Below are positions 50,235 to 59,774 of a DNA stretch of 64,000 nucleotides, piece after piece. A model generated the notes under the pieces. It saw only the letters and a list, made by a program, of their open reading frames with translations, was not told where the DNA came from and searched no databases. The DNA comes from Calditrichia bacterium (GTDB lineage Bacteria > Calditrichota > Calditrichia > RBG-13-44-9 > J075). A program made the translations under genes and the position numbers. Every line of letters starts with the position of its first letter. Position 1 is the first letter of the stretch. The stretch spans positions 32,232 through 96,231 of the forward strand of contig JANQQU010000090.1 of NCBI GenBank assembly GCA_028284905.1, given 5' to 3'.

Positions 50235-51269
50235 ATGAACAGACTATTTTTGCAAATTATGCTCGCTGCTATAATCGGAGCGGGGGCAATGGCGCAATCA
50301 GTTGAAACTCAGGATAAAAATGTCAACAGCGATTATCCGGGATATCCCAGTGATGTGCTTTCTTTTTTGGGTGAATGGAAAATAACTTTAGGGTCCGGCG
50401 AAAACGTTAAGAATTTAATCAATTACGAACATGAAGATTATTTTTATAATGTCCATGACGGAACAGACTGGGTCGTTTTTAAAACGCCGAATTCCGGCGG
50501 CACAACACCGAATTCATCGAACACCCGATCGGAATTAAGGCATCTGCCGGAATGGACGCCTGAAACCGGCGGCAAACTGACCGGCACTTTAAAAGTAATG
50601 CATGTCTCCACCAGTGGTGATGCGAGAGTACCGTCATCCTTTTCCGTGATTGTTGGGCAAATTCATAGCGGAGAAGGACACGAAAACGAACCGCTGAAAA
50701 TCTTCTACAAAAAATTCCCCGGGCATAATAAAGGATCAGTTTTCTGGAATTATGAAATTAATACCGAGGGCAGTAATTCGGAAAGATGGGACTTCTCCAG
50801 TGCTGTTTGGGGCTATGACTTTTCAGTGATTGGTTCAGATGCGGCGTCATACCCGGAAGAACCTGCCGATGGTATTGCATTGGGAGAAGAGTTCAGTTAT
50901 GAAATCAACGTGTATGAGGGCATTATGTATTTGACCTTCGCCAGTGAAGGACATGATACGAAAACCTTCAGAAAAAATTTGCTGAAATCCGAATATACCA
51001 ACCGCTCGGATATTCCCCAACAGGTGTTAACTGTGTTTCGTTCAACCGGGCAGGATGGCACCGAACAGGCAAATGCCTATGCCGGTGAATTACAATATTT
51101 CAAGCTGGGGGCGTATAATCAGACGAATGGAAAAAAACCTACTAAAAATATGGTGTGGGGTAGCGGCTCGGAAACCTATGGTGGGGATTTGGTAAAACAA
51201 TATGCCAATGGCAGTTATGCCGAGGTTTGGTTTCGGGCAGCAACGGTGGGTCCCGGAACAGCGCCATAA
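50235..51269 (+). CDS. Polysaccharide lyase family 7 (alginate lyase-like), secreted
   Basis: RSELR, QIHSG and YFKLGAYNQ PL7 motifs; signal peptide. Confidence 0.9.
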   Translation: MNRLFLQIMLAAIIGAGAMAQSVETQDKNVNSDYPGYPSDVLSFLGEWKITLGSGENVKNLINYEHEDYFYNVHDGTDWVVFKTPNSGGTTPNSSNTRSELRHLPEWTPETGGKLTGTLKVMHVSTSGDARVPSSFSVIVGQIHSGEGHENEPLKIFYKKFPGHNKGSVFWNYEINTEGSNSERWDFSSAVWGYDFSVIGSDAASYPEEPADGIALGEEFSYEINVYEGIMYLTFASEGHDTKTFRKNLLKSEYTNRSDIPQQVLTVFRSTGQDGTEQANAYAGELQYFKLGAYNQTNGKKPTKNMVWGSGSETYGGDLVKQYANGSYAEVWFRAATVGPGTAP

Positions 51270-51333
51270 AACTGATGCCGAGCATCCTATAGCGACCTCT
51301 GGTTAACATCGGAAAATGCATAATCGGAAAAGA

Positions 51334-52425
51334 ATGAAGTTCATAACACACTGTTTTATCCTGCTAATAATTCCTGGCATTCTAGCAATCGCCACTGCCT
51401 GCAATGGGGGAGGCTATAACAACAGCCCGGAAACACAAGAAGCAACTGGCAATATAGTCACTGAGCTTGACCTGAATGCAGCCGTCATTTACCAGGATAA
51501 GAAAGGCCATTTTTGGTTTGGCAGCCGGGAGATGGGCGTATACAAATATGATGGCGAATCCCTTGTTTTATTTGATAAAAATGACGGTTTGTGCAGTTAT
51601 ACCATTTTAAGCGTCCAGGAAGATGATAGCGGAAACCTGTATTTCGATACACTGGATGGTGTCTGCAAATACGATGGTGAGAAATTCACCACACTAACTG
51701 TCACAGAAAGCGGCAATTCCCAAAACGAATGGAGATCTGCACCAGGGGATTTATGGTTCCGAATGGGGTGGAGTCACAGTGGTCCTTTTAAGTATGACGG
51801 AAAGAATCTCCAATATCTGGCATTCCCGAAAAATAAAATGGCAGATGAATTCTATAAAGATCATCCCGATGCCCCATACAATCCTTATGGGCTATATTCG
51901 CTGTTTAAGGACAGCAAGGGAAATATCTGGTTCGGCACTGCCAATCTGGGCATTTATTTTTTTGATGGCAAAGAACTCAGTTGGATGTATGAAAACCAAC
52001 TCACGGAAACGCCCGGGGGCGGCGCTTTTGGTATTCGCTCAATTGCAGAGGATGGTAAGGGAAATTATTGGATTTGCAATGCCAATTATAAGTACACCTT
52101 ATTGCCAAACGACACAACAAGTAGCACATTGAAATCCATGAATTATCAGCGGCAAATCGGCATTGAAGATAATAAAGGCTTATACTTCCTGTCAATATTA
52201 AGTGATGATAATGGTGACATGTGGATGCTGACTTATGATCAGGGTGTTTGGAGGAATAATGGGAAAACGTTGGAACCGGTTTTTATTAAGTACAATGGGG
52301 TGAAGATACTACCAACATCGATGTATAAGGATCGGCAGGGAAATATCTGGCTTGGCACCAGCAAGCAGGGGATATACATATACAACGGCAAGACATTCGA
52401 AAAATTCAGAATAAAAGCTAATTGA
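51334..52425 (+). CDS. Two-component-regulator-propeller lipoprotein
   Basis: Lipobox ATAC; repeats IYQDKKGHFWFGSREMGVYKYDG, LFKDSKGNIWFGTANLGIYFFDG, MYKDRQGNIWLGTSKQGIYIYNG; no kinase domain. Confidence 0.85.
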   Translation: MKFITHCFILLIIPGILAIATACNGGGYNNSPETQEATGNIVTELDLNAAVIYQDKKGHFWFGSREMGVYKYDGESLVLFDKNDGLCSYTILSVQEDDSGNLYFDTLDGVCKYDGEKFTTLTVTESGNSQNEWRSAPGDLWFRMGWSHSGPFKYDGKNLQYLAFPKNKMADEFYKDHPDAPYNPYGLYSLFKDSKGNIWFGTANLGIYFFDGKELSWMYENQLTETPGGGAFGIRSIAEDGKGNYWICNANYKYTLLPNDTTSSTLKSMNYQRQIGIEDNKGLYFLSILSDDNGDMWMLTYDQGVWRNNGKTLEPVFIKYNGVKILPTSMYKDRQGNIWLGTSKQGIYIYNGKTFEKFRIKAN

Positions 52426-52675
52426 TGAAATTCTCGACGGCTAGCCGGATAAGAATTTAGCAATTCCAGGGAAGGTCGTTAGGGGAATTTATTTATGGCC
52501 GCACTGGTTGCCGCTATTTTTTCCAGGAGATATTTCCTATAACAAGCGCGTGAAATTTTCCCTCAATTAGCTACTATTTTATTGGCTTGAAACTGTCTTT
52601 CCGAATACTGTATATTGCCAAAAGCAGTATACAAATATCCCAGCCAATTCAAAAAATTATTGCAGGAGGTTTGTC

Positions 52676-53365
52676 ATGAGACAGTTAATCATCTGTGCAA
52701 TGCTGACTTTTCTTTTTTCACAAACGCTTTCCGTATTAGCGCAACCCAATATGGGTGGTTTTTTTGCAGGGGTGAACATGGGTAACATCAGTGAAGAGCC
52801 TGAAGAAGATGGCGTTGAACTAAAATCCCGAACAGCTCTATTAGTTGGCGGATTGATACTAATCGATTTACCCGGATCCCCCACACTGGTTTTCGCCCCG
52901 ACGTATGCTCAGAAAGGGAGTAAAATTAACGGGTCGGTTCAGGATCCTTCCCTGGGGCTCATCGACACTGAACAGGTATGGAAATTGACTTATTTGGATA
53001 TTCCGGTGCTTTTCCGCTTCAATTTTCAAAGCGATTCTAAATCCAAACCCTATGTTTTTATTGGCCCGAATATTGGTTTCCTGATCAGCGCGAAAGTCGG
53101 CGTGGAGAGTGTCTCAATCGACGGCGTGCCGCAAGACATTCGGGATGAAGATGTTGACATCAAGGAATTCTTTAAGAGCACAGATTTCGGATTAAATCTG
53201 GGAGGCGGTCTAACCCTGCCATTTGGCAAAAACAGCATATTTTTAGAAGCGGCATATAACCTTGGTATCGCAAATGTTGGAGAAATTCCCGAAGGGGAAG
53301 ACGGCTCGGTCAAAAATCGAGGGCTCCAGCTTAAAGGCGGCATTTTATTCCCACTGGGCAAATAA
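52676..53365 (+). CDS. Outer membrane beta-barrel (PorT-like) protein
   Basis: Signal peptide, GFFAGVNMGNISEE start, DIPVLFRFNF, GLNLGGGLTLPFG; GGAGG RBS. Confidence 0.8.
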   Translation: MRQLIICAMLTFLFSQTLSVLAQPNMGGFFAGVNMGNISEEPEEDGVELKSRTALLVGGLILIDLPGSPTLVFAPTYAQKGSKINGSVQDPSLGLIDTEQVWKLTYLDIPVLFRFNFQSDSKSKPYVFIGPNIGFLISAKVGVESVSIDGVPQDIRDEDVDIKEFFKSTDFGLNLGGGLTLPFGKNSIFLEAAYNLGIANVGEIPEGEDGSVKNRGLQLKGGILFPLGK

Positions 53366-53510
53366 AAGTAACATTGCAGTAGAAATAATCCAGTTGACAC
53401 TGATTGGTTAACAAAGTGTCTTAAGCGGATTTCGGGGCAGTGAGACATTTTGAAGCTGATTTGTGAATATTTCAACAGTCATATAATCACTCAAATTAAG
53501 GATTTCAATT

Positions 53511-54584
53511 ATGAAATTTCGTTTTACTGCTATTTTACTTTTGCTATTATTCTTTTCAAGTGTTAATGCGCAAATAGCCCATGGCACAGCAATCTCATTT
53601 GATGGTGATGACTGGGTCGATATTGGCGATCGAAGTGCATTGGAGTTTGGAATTGAGGATTTCACAATTTCAACCTGGTTTAAAACAACCGTTGCGGATC
53701 GGCAGCAAATTATCATTCGGAAAGGATTGGATAATAGAACCCAGAATGATGGCCGCTGGATTCTGGGTATTCATACCAGTAATGTGCTTCGGGTAACCAT
53801 TGATCATGTGGATAATACAATCGGAAGCACATTCTCTGCATTTGGTTCCACAAATGTTACCGATGGCAATTGGCACCATGTTGCGGCGGTTTTAGATAGA
53901 GATGAGGCTTTATATTTATATCTTGATGGCAATCTGGAATTAGTAGATACCAGTTTGGTCAGTCAATCCGGTGCTATATCAAATCCTGCCTCCGTCGACG
54001 TATACCTGGGGCGCGGAAATTCCGGAAATGTCGCTAATTTCTTCTTTGGTTCTCTTGATGAAATGCGCATATGGAATAAAACCAGAACCCAGGGAGAAAT
54101 AGTCGCGACGATGAGTGATACGATCGGGCCGGAATACTATGCCTCCACTGACAGTGGCTTAATTGCCTATTGGCGCTTTGATGAAGGAGAAGGCGGCGAA
54201 ATTATATCAGATATTTCAACCGGTGATAATAATGGCCTGGTTATCGGGCCGGAATTTACTACAATCACTGTTATTGAGGACATACCCGCTAGTGCCGCTC
54301 CGCCCTCCGGTTACAAATTAGCGCAGAATTATCCCAATCCATTTAATCCGGTTACTCAAATAGACTACCGCCTGGAAGAGCGTGGGTTGGTAAATTTGAT
54401 CGTCTACAATGTTCTAGGGCAGCGCATTAAAGTATTGGTGGACGAGGAACTGCCGGCAGGTGCACATTCAGCATTCTGGAATGCGACCGATCAATTTAAT
54501 AAGAAAGTTTCCAGTGGTAATTATTACTATGTTATGAAGGTGAACAATACGATCGTTAGCAGAAAGATGGTTGTACTAAAGTAA
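53511..54584 (+). CDS. LamG-domain secreted protein with C-terminal T9SS-type sorting domain
   Basis: LamG pattern FTISTWFKTT...DGNWHHVAAVLD...LDEMRIWNKTRTQGEI; C-terminal YKLAQNYPNPFNPVTQIDYRL...GNYYYVMKVNNTIVSRKMVVLK. Confidence 0.92.
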   Translation: MKFRFTAILLLLLFFSSVNAQIAHGTAISFDGDDWVDIGDRSALEFGIEDFTISTWFKTTVADRQQIIIRKGLDNRTQNDGRWILGIHTSNVLRVTIDHVDNTIGSTFSAFGSTNVTDGNWHHVAAVLDRDEALYLYLDGNLELVDTSLVSQSGAISNPASVDVYLGRGNSGNVANFFFGSLDEMRIWNKTRTQGEIVATMSDTIGPEYYASTDSGLIAYWRFDEGEGGEIISDISTGDNNGLVIGPEFTTITVIEDIPASAAPPSGYKLAQNYPNPFNPVTQIDYRLEERGLVNLIVYNVLGQRIKVLVDEELPAGAHSAFWNATDQFNKKVSSGNYYYVMKVNNTIVSRKMVVLK

Positions 54585-54615
54585 CCTTGTCTTAATGCAT
54601 TATAAAGTGTAAGCC

Positions 54616-54647
54616 TGGTGCATGGAGGCATTTTCCTGCATGCACCA
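54616..54647 (+). terminator. Terminator-like hairpin
   Basis: TGGTGCATG / CATGCACCA 9-bp stem extended by AGG/CCT; no T tract. Confidence 0.45.
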
Positions 54648-54689
54648 TCCGTAATGGAAGAAAGTGTTTAAACCGAAAGACAAAGAGTA

Positions 54690-55102
54690 ATGTCGTTCGA
54701 ATATTTACTTTATGCCGCGCTCTTTCTCCTGTTTGGATATTACGTGTTTCGTATTATCGTCCAGCGCGATTATTTCAATAAATCTAAATTGACGCCATTG
54801 TCCTACATGCTTGACATCCTTGTTTTCGCCACGCACGTCAATTTAAGTTACTTGTTTCTGCCGGCAAAATGGCCGGGCTTTCCTTCGTTACCTGCCAATA
54901 CAACAATCGGTTGGATATGGATTAACCTTATCTTGTTTACCAATCTTGTATCTTTCCTGGCCATTCAGTCATCTGGTTCTTGGAGTACGTAATAATCACG
55001 TATTTCATGATAAAGTCTGAAGAGGAATTTCTTCAATTAAAATATGGCAAAGCATATGAAGTATATTGTCGTGCAGTGCCGAGAGTGTTTAAATTAGGGT
55101 AA
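54690..55102 (+). pseudogene. Isoprenylcysteine carboxyl methyltransferase-like pseudogene (internal deletion plus frameshift)
   Basis: N-terminal part in one frame to 54992; C-terminal HSVIWFLEYVIITYFMIKSEEEFLQLKYGKAYEVYCRAVPRVFKLG in another frame from about 54962 to TAA 55100-55102. Confidence 0.6.
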
Positions 55103-55127
55103 ATTTACCAGAGAGAAAAGGTTCTAA

Positions 55128-55691
55128 ATGAAGTTCTACAATGATCCGGCTAAGGTCGATGAATATGAAAAAATGTGTGCAGAATATAATGGCGAAGAGC
55201 TTTACAAAGTTTTAGCAAAACATCTCAAAAAAGAAGCCACGCTGTTGGAATTAGGATGCGGTCCGGGCAATGATGTTGCCAATTTGCGAAAAGAGTATGC
55301 AGTTACCGGATCGGATTTATCGGATGAATTTCTTCAACGCTGCAGGAAGAGGTTCACGGATTTACCATTCATGAAACTTGATGCGGTATCGATTAACACA
55401 GAGCAAACCTTCGACTGTATCTTTTCCAATAAGGTGCTTCATCACTTGACTGTAGATGCGTTGGAAAAATCATTACTTCGCCAAAAAGAAGTGTTGAAGC
55501 CAAATGGCATATTTGCGCATACATTCTGGATCGGCGATAAAGAATTTACAATGGAAGGTATGCTGTTCATCTTTCACAACCGGGAGAAACTCCTCAGTTT
55601 AATTGCCGAACATTTTACCATTCTGGAAGCATACGATTATCAGGAATTTGAAGCAGGTGACTCAATTTTTATTATCGCGAAAAATGACTAA
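55128..55691 (+). CDS. Class I SAM-dependent methyltransferase
   Basis: LLELGCGPGNDVANL, FDCIFSNKVLHHL. Confidence 0.93.
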   Translation: MKFYNDPAKVDEYEKMCAEYNGEELYKVLAKHLKKEATLLELGCGPGNDVANLRKEYAVTGSDLSDEFLQRCRKRFTDLPFMKLDAVSINTEQTFDCIFSNKVLHHLTVDALEKSLLRQKEVLKPNGIFAHTFWIGDKEFTMEGMLFIFHNREKLLSLIAEHFTILEAYDYQEFEAGDSIFIIAKND

Positions 55692-55848
55692 TCCTTTCAA
55701 TTGCTTTCATGAACTTGAGAGAAACAAGTCTGTTTTGATTTGAAATTTTCCGTTTTCCGGAATTTTTGTAAAATTGATCGGGGATGCGTATATACCGATG
55801 TAATTTTTCTCGGCTGTGTATCGAAATTATCAAACGAATGGATATAAC

Positions 55849-56532
55849 ATGCGACTAATCTTCCTTTTGTTTATCGTGACGATGTTGTCTTGCAATACGG
55901 AACAGCAAACAGAGGCCTTGTTTAACGGCCAAAATTTGCAGGGATGGCATCTGGATGTACCGGATATGGATAATAATCCCGATGCGGAAAGCCCATTCAT
56001 TGTTCGGAATGGCATGCTGGTGAGTCTTGGCATTCCCCGGGGCCATTTGATTAGTGATGCTGTTTTTCAGGATTATCGTCTGGAAGTGCAATATCGCTTT
56101 CCTGCCGAACCCGGTAACTGCGGCGTATTAGTGCATGCGTCAACACCCCGGGCGCTTTATGATATGTTTCCAAAATCGCTGGAAGTGCAGATGCAGCATG
56201 AACACGCCGGTGACTTCTGGTGCATTGTGGAGGATGTTAAAGTGCCCGATATGGAAGAACGGCGTGGCCCCCGGGAGGAATGGGGTATTGTTGAAGGCAA
56301 GAAACGCCGCATCCTTAATTTAACCGATGGTTCCGAAAAGCCGCTGGGAGAATGGAACACGATGGTGATTGAATGCCTCGCTAATGCCATTAAGGTTTGG
56401 GTGAATGACGAGCTGGTGAACTTTGGGATTGAGTGCACGGCAAGTAAGGGACAAATTGCCTTGCAGGCAGAAGGCGCAGAGGTAGAGTTCCGAAAAATAG
56501 AATTGACGCCGATTCAAGCGCTCAGTGATTAA
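55849..56532 (+). CDS. DUF1080 (3-keto-disaccharide hydrolase-like) lipoprotein
   Basis: LFNGQNLQGWHLD...GQIALQAEGAEVEFRKIELTPI; lipobox LSC. Confidence 0.87.
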   Translation: MRLIFLLFIVTMLSCNTEQQTEALFNGQNLQGWHLDVPDMDNNPDAESPFIVRNGMLVSLGIPRGHLISDAVFQDYRLEVQYRFPAEPGNCGVLVHASTPRALYDMFPKSLEVQMQHEHAGDFWCIVEDVKVPDMEERRGPREEWGIVEGKKRRILNLTDGSEKPLGEWNTMVIECLANAIKVWVNDELVNFGIECTASKGQIALQAEGAEVEFRKIELTPIQALSD

Positions 56533-56603
56533 GTCATTTTACCTGATCGCTTGTATGTTTTGAGAAGAAGCCCGCTAAAATTATTCGCATCTCAAAAGAC
56601 GGT

Positions 56604-57191
56604 CTATTTTCCGAAAAACAAGAACTGATCGGAAAACACGATGATGGTCGACATGAGAGACGCCATCAGATATGAAACCAGATTGCCTTTCCAGCCCACA
56701 TTTAGCAGCCGGCTTCCCTGGTAAGTTAGCACCAGCAGAAAGATCACGGATATTGCCGGCACGACCCACATTGGCAAGCCCAGCAGCAAGCTTACGCTCG
56801 CCTCATCATTCGGATGGGTGAGAAAGCTGATGCCCATCGCCATCGCGCGCATCCAGAAAGTCAGGAAAAGAAATGCGTATATCCAGAGGTGCTCGCTGCG
56901 GCGAATAAACAGGAATGCGCCGATTGCCTGCAACCAGGTGATAATCGGTCCTGCCATTGAGACGAGAATTTGATGGAAATCTGACGCATACTCACCTTGC
57001 ACCAGGCCGACTTGATTGAGGGTAATCCACATATCATAGCCAAGCACGCTGCCCATTAACCAATGCGCGCCTTCATGAATACCCCAGGTCAGGATAGCTG
57101 CAAAAATAAAGCTTCCGGCCAACTGCCAATAATCACGTTTAGCCCAGCGGCGACTGCCGCTATTCTCTGCCGTCACTTTCTGAATCCTCAA
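56604..57191 (-). CDS. Polytopic membrane protein with HExxH (putative M50-like zinc protease)
   Basis: WGIHEGAHWLMGSVLG and VSMAGPIITWLQAIGAF in hydrophobic context. Confidence 0.6.
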   Translation of the reverse strand: MRIQKVTAENSGSRRWAKRDYWQLAGSFIFAAILTWGIHEGAHWLMGSVLGYDMWITLNQVGLVQGEYASDFHQILVSMAGPIITWLQAIGAFLFIRRSEHLWIYAFLFLTFWMRAMAMGISFLTHPNDEASVSLLLGLPMWVVPAISVIFLLVLTYQGSRLLNVGWKGNLVSYLMASLMSTIIVFSDQFLFFGK

Positions 57192-57478
57192 TTTTTATCC
57201 GAATATATCCTCATTAAAGGTCTGCCTTCATACCATCCCGGAGACACTGAAAGTTAAGCATTTTCCGGAAATTAAAAAAAAATCAAAATTCCATTATCAC
57301 TTTTCCGGGAATTCCCTGCGTTACCATATAGAAGCGTGATTGATTAACACTGTCAGCAGAAAACATTCGTGAATGAGAGTACACAGATATGTGGGGTTCA
57401 CATTAAGCAACTGAAATAAAAGCTGAGTATTGATACGGGAAACTAAAAAATCTTATTAATCATTTAAAGGAGAATTAA

Positions 57479-58060
57479 ATGAAATATTTACTGAAGCTTT
57501 CTCTCGCCATGATCTTTGCGTCTTTCTTATTTTCATCATGTGTTACTACAGAAAATCCTATGGGACCGGAAGAACCGGAAGATGGTGATGATGACAATGA
57601 AGTGGTAATTAACACCCCTACTGCTTTGAAAATAAGTGCAATAATTGTTACCCGGTTTCCGGCGACCAAATCCAATGGCGATAAATGGGACTATCATGTT
57701 TTTTCATCCTCACCGACCCGCAGGCCGGATATTTATGTTGAAATGGGTAAAAACCTCAATACTGACCATGTTTACCGCTCGGACACCAGAGAGGACGTCC
57801 TTTTTGAATCATTTTTCAGCAAGCTTACTTTTACTCAACCCGCCGCATCGAATGGGGGCAGCCTGGCGCATAATATACCAATGAACACCGAATATATTAT
57901 ATGGGCTTATGATGATGACGGTTTATCAGCAGACGATTTAATGGGGAGTGTTCAAGTAGATCCCTCCGCCTATTATAATGATGATAACGCCACATTCGTA
58001 TACGAGAGGCTTAGCAATGGAGAATTAACAATTGAAATCGAAGGCCGGTGGATTTATTAG
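57479..58060 (+). CDS. Lipoprotein of unknown function
   Basis: Lipobox LFSSC; AAAGGAG RBS. Confidence 0.65.
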   Translation: MKYLLKLSLAMIFASFLFSSCVTTENPMGPEEPEDGDDDNEVVINTPTALKISAIIVTRFPATKSNGDKWDYHVFSSSPTRRPDIYVEMGKNLNTDHVYRSDTREDVLFESFFSKLTFTQPAASNGGSLAHNIPMNTEYIIWAYDDDGLSADDLMGSVQVDPSAYYNDDNATFVYERLSNGELTIEIEGRWIY

Positions 58061-58110
58061 AAAAAAACGATATTAAGCTAGCGCGCAATTAGCGTGCGAC
58101 ATAAATTAAG

Positions 58111-58182
58111 CGCATCAACCGGGTCCTGGTGTTTCTGTTTCCCGGCAGAAAGAAAAGCACCCCAAAGCACCCGGTTGATGCG
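58111..58182 (+). terminator. Long hairpin after the 57479..58060 lipoprotein gene
   Basis: 14-bp perfect inverted repeat CGCATCAACCGGGT / ACCCGGTTGATGCG followed by TTGTTTTG. Confidence 0.6.
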
Positions 58183-58304
58183 TTGTTTTGTTAAATCCGT
58201 TGAGTGAATTGCTGAAGTTTTCCGAATGCATGAATTTGAAATAGCATTCGGCAGCTAGCGGCACAATTCCCGATACAATAATTTTAGCTGGGGCTGAATC
58301 GCTT

Positions 58305-59204
58305 ATGGCGCATATCCTGAGAAATGAAAACCTGGAAATTCACGTCGACCTTCCGCAGGAAAATTATAAATTCTCCCGATTCGACTGGACCGGAAAAATT
58401 ACCACCGTCAAATTCCGTGATATTGATGTTGCCACAATCGAAAGTCCCGATTATGAAGATAAGGATCTCTTTGGGAAGGGGTTTTATAACGAATTCGGTA
58501 TCGATACCGCCCTGGGATTTGATGCCGCTAAAGTCGGCGGATGGTTCCACAAAATAGGTGTGGGATTATTAAAGAAGGATGATGAGCAATACCTGTTTAG
58601 TAAAGCCTACGAAATTCAGCCGGCCGAATTTACCACGAATGCTGAAGCAAGTAAGATTTCCATTACCTGTCGTTCGCAAGCCGTTAATGGTTTTTCCTAT
58701 CTCTTAAACAAAGAGATAGAATTGCTGGCGAATGGTTTTGTCATTAAATACCGTTTAGAAAACAGCGGGGAGAAAATCATTCATACTGATGAATACACCC
58801 ATAATTTTCTTGCCATTAATAACGATCTAATGGGGCGTGATTATATCCTGAAATTTCCCTTTCAATTACAGCCGGAAAAATTCGGCGCTGCGGTAAATCC
58901 CGGGGAAAAAATAGATATTGGCCCAAAAGAAATTAAGTTTAACAGTTCTCCGCAAGCGCAGTTCTTTTTTAGTAATCTTAGCGGGGGAGAGACGATCGAT
59001 AGCAGCTGGGAATTGATCAACCTGAAGCGCAATGTTGCGATTCGTGAGACGACCAGTTTTCAAACAGATAAAGTAAACCTTTGGGGATGGCAACATGTCA
59101 TTAGCCCGGAGCTGTTTCATCAAATAGCTATTAGTCCCGGCCAGTCTGCACAATGGTCCCGGCGATTTGATGTCTATATGCATTCTGAAGCAGAGATCGT
59201 TTAA
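58305..59204 (+). CDS. Galactose mutarotase-like sugar-binding protein
   Basis: DWTGKITTVKF...GKGFYNEFGIDTALGFD...HTDEYTHNFLAIN. Confidence 0.6.
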   Translation: MAHILRNENLEIHVDLPQENYKFSRFDWTGKITTVKFRDIDVATIESPDYEDKDLFGKGFYNEFGIDTALGFDAAKVGGWFHKIGVGLLKKDDEQYLFSKAYEIQPAEFTTNAEASKISITCRSQAVNGFSYLLNKEIELLANGFVIKYRLENSGEKIIHTDEYTHNFLAINNDLMGRDYILKFPFQLQPEKFGAAVNPGEKIDIGPKEIKFNSSPQAQFFFSNLSGGETIDSSWELINLKRNVAIRETTSFQTDKVNLWGWQHVISPELFHQIAISPGQSAQWSRRFDVYMHSEAEIV

Positions 59205-59390
59205 TCCGCTCGCTTTTCCATAAGCTGCGAATTGCTTTTCGCAGAACTGAAAAATTCTGAACAGGCGGTAATGCTATCAGGCTTTAACAATAATGTCAAG
59301 GCGAATGCATCATCGATGCGATTGAATTTTTTCTCCTGCTCCCAAATTAACCCATAATATTTTTTCTCTTGGCAAATAACTGAGTTTTTA

Positions 59391-59418
59391 CTACATTGTT
59401 ACCAGGGTAACAATGTAG
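59391..59418. promoter_or_regulatory. Perfect palindromic operator-like element
   Basis: CTACATTGTTACC-AG-GGTAACAATGTAG, 13-bp perfect inverted repeat 41 bp upstream of the 59460 start. Confidence 0.65.
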
Positions 59419-59459
59419 CTTTTGCGTGATTTCAAATTATGTTAAAAGGAAGGATAAAC

Positions 59460-59720
59460 ATGTCGCCACAAAAACCAAAATTGACTGTTGAGCGCGCCCA
59501 AACAGGTGTGCGCCTCGAAAAGCGTATGCTTAAAGTGTTGAAGGCCCTTGCAGAGTATCTTGATATGACCATGGGAGATCTGTTGGAAGGAATTGTGCTG
59601 CACGCATTTGAAGGGAAATGCGCTTTCGGGGAGGAAACGCTGAAAACCATTGCAGAATTGAAGAAAATCTATCACATGGATTATGGCGCTGATGCCAGCC
59701 ACAATATGACTGAAAATTAG
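59460..59720 (+). CDS. Small ribbon-helix-helix-like protein
   Basis: TGVRLEKRMLKVLKALAEYLDMTMGDLLEGIVLHAFEG; AAGGAAGGA RBS. Confidence 0.6.
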   Translation: MSPQKPKLTVERAQTGVRLEKRMLKVLKALAEYLDMTMGDLLEGIVLHAFEGKCAFGEETLKTIAELKKIYHMDYGADASHNMTEN

Positions 59721-59774
59721 TTATTCGCTATCCAAACTCATTCAACCAATTACTGATAATATCAGGGAGGCAGT

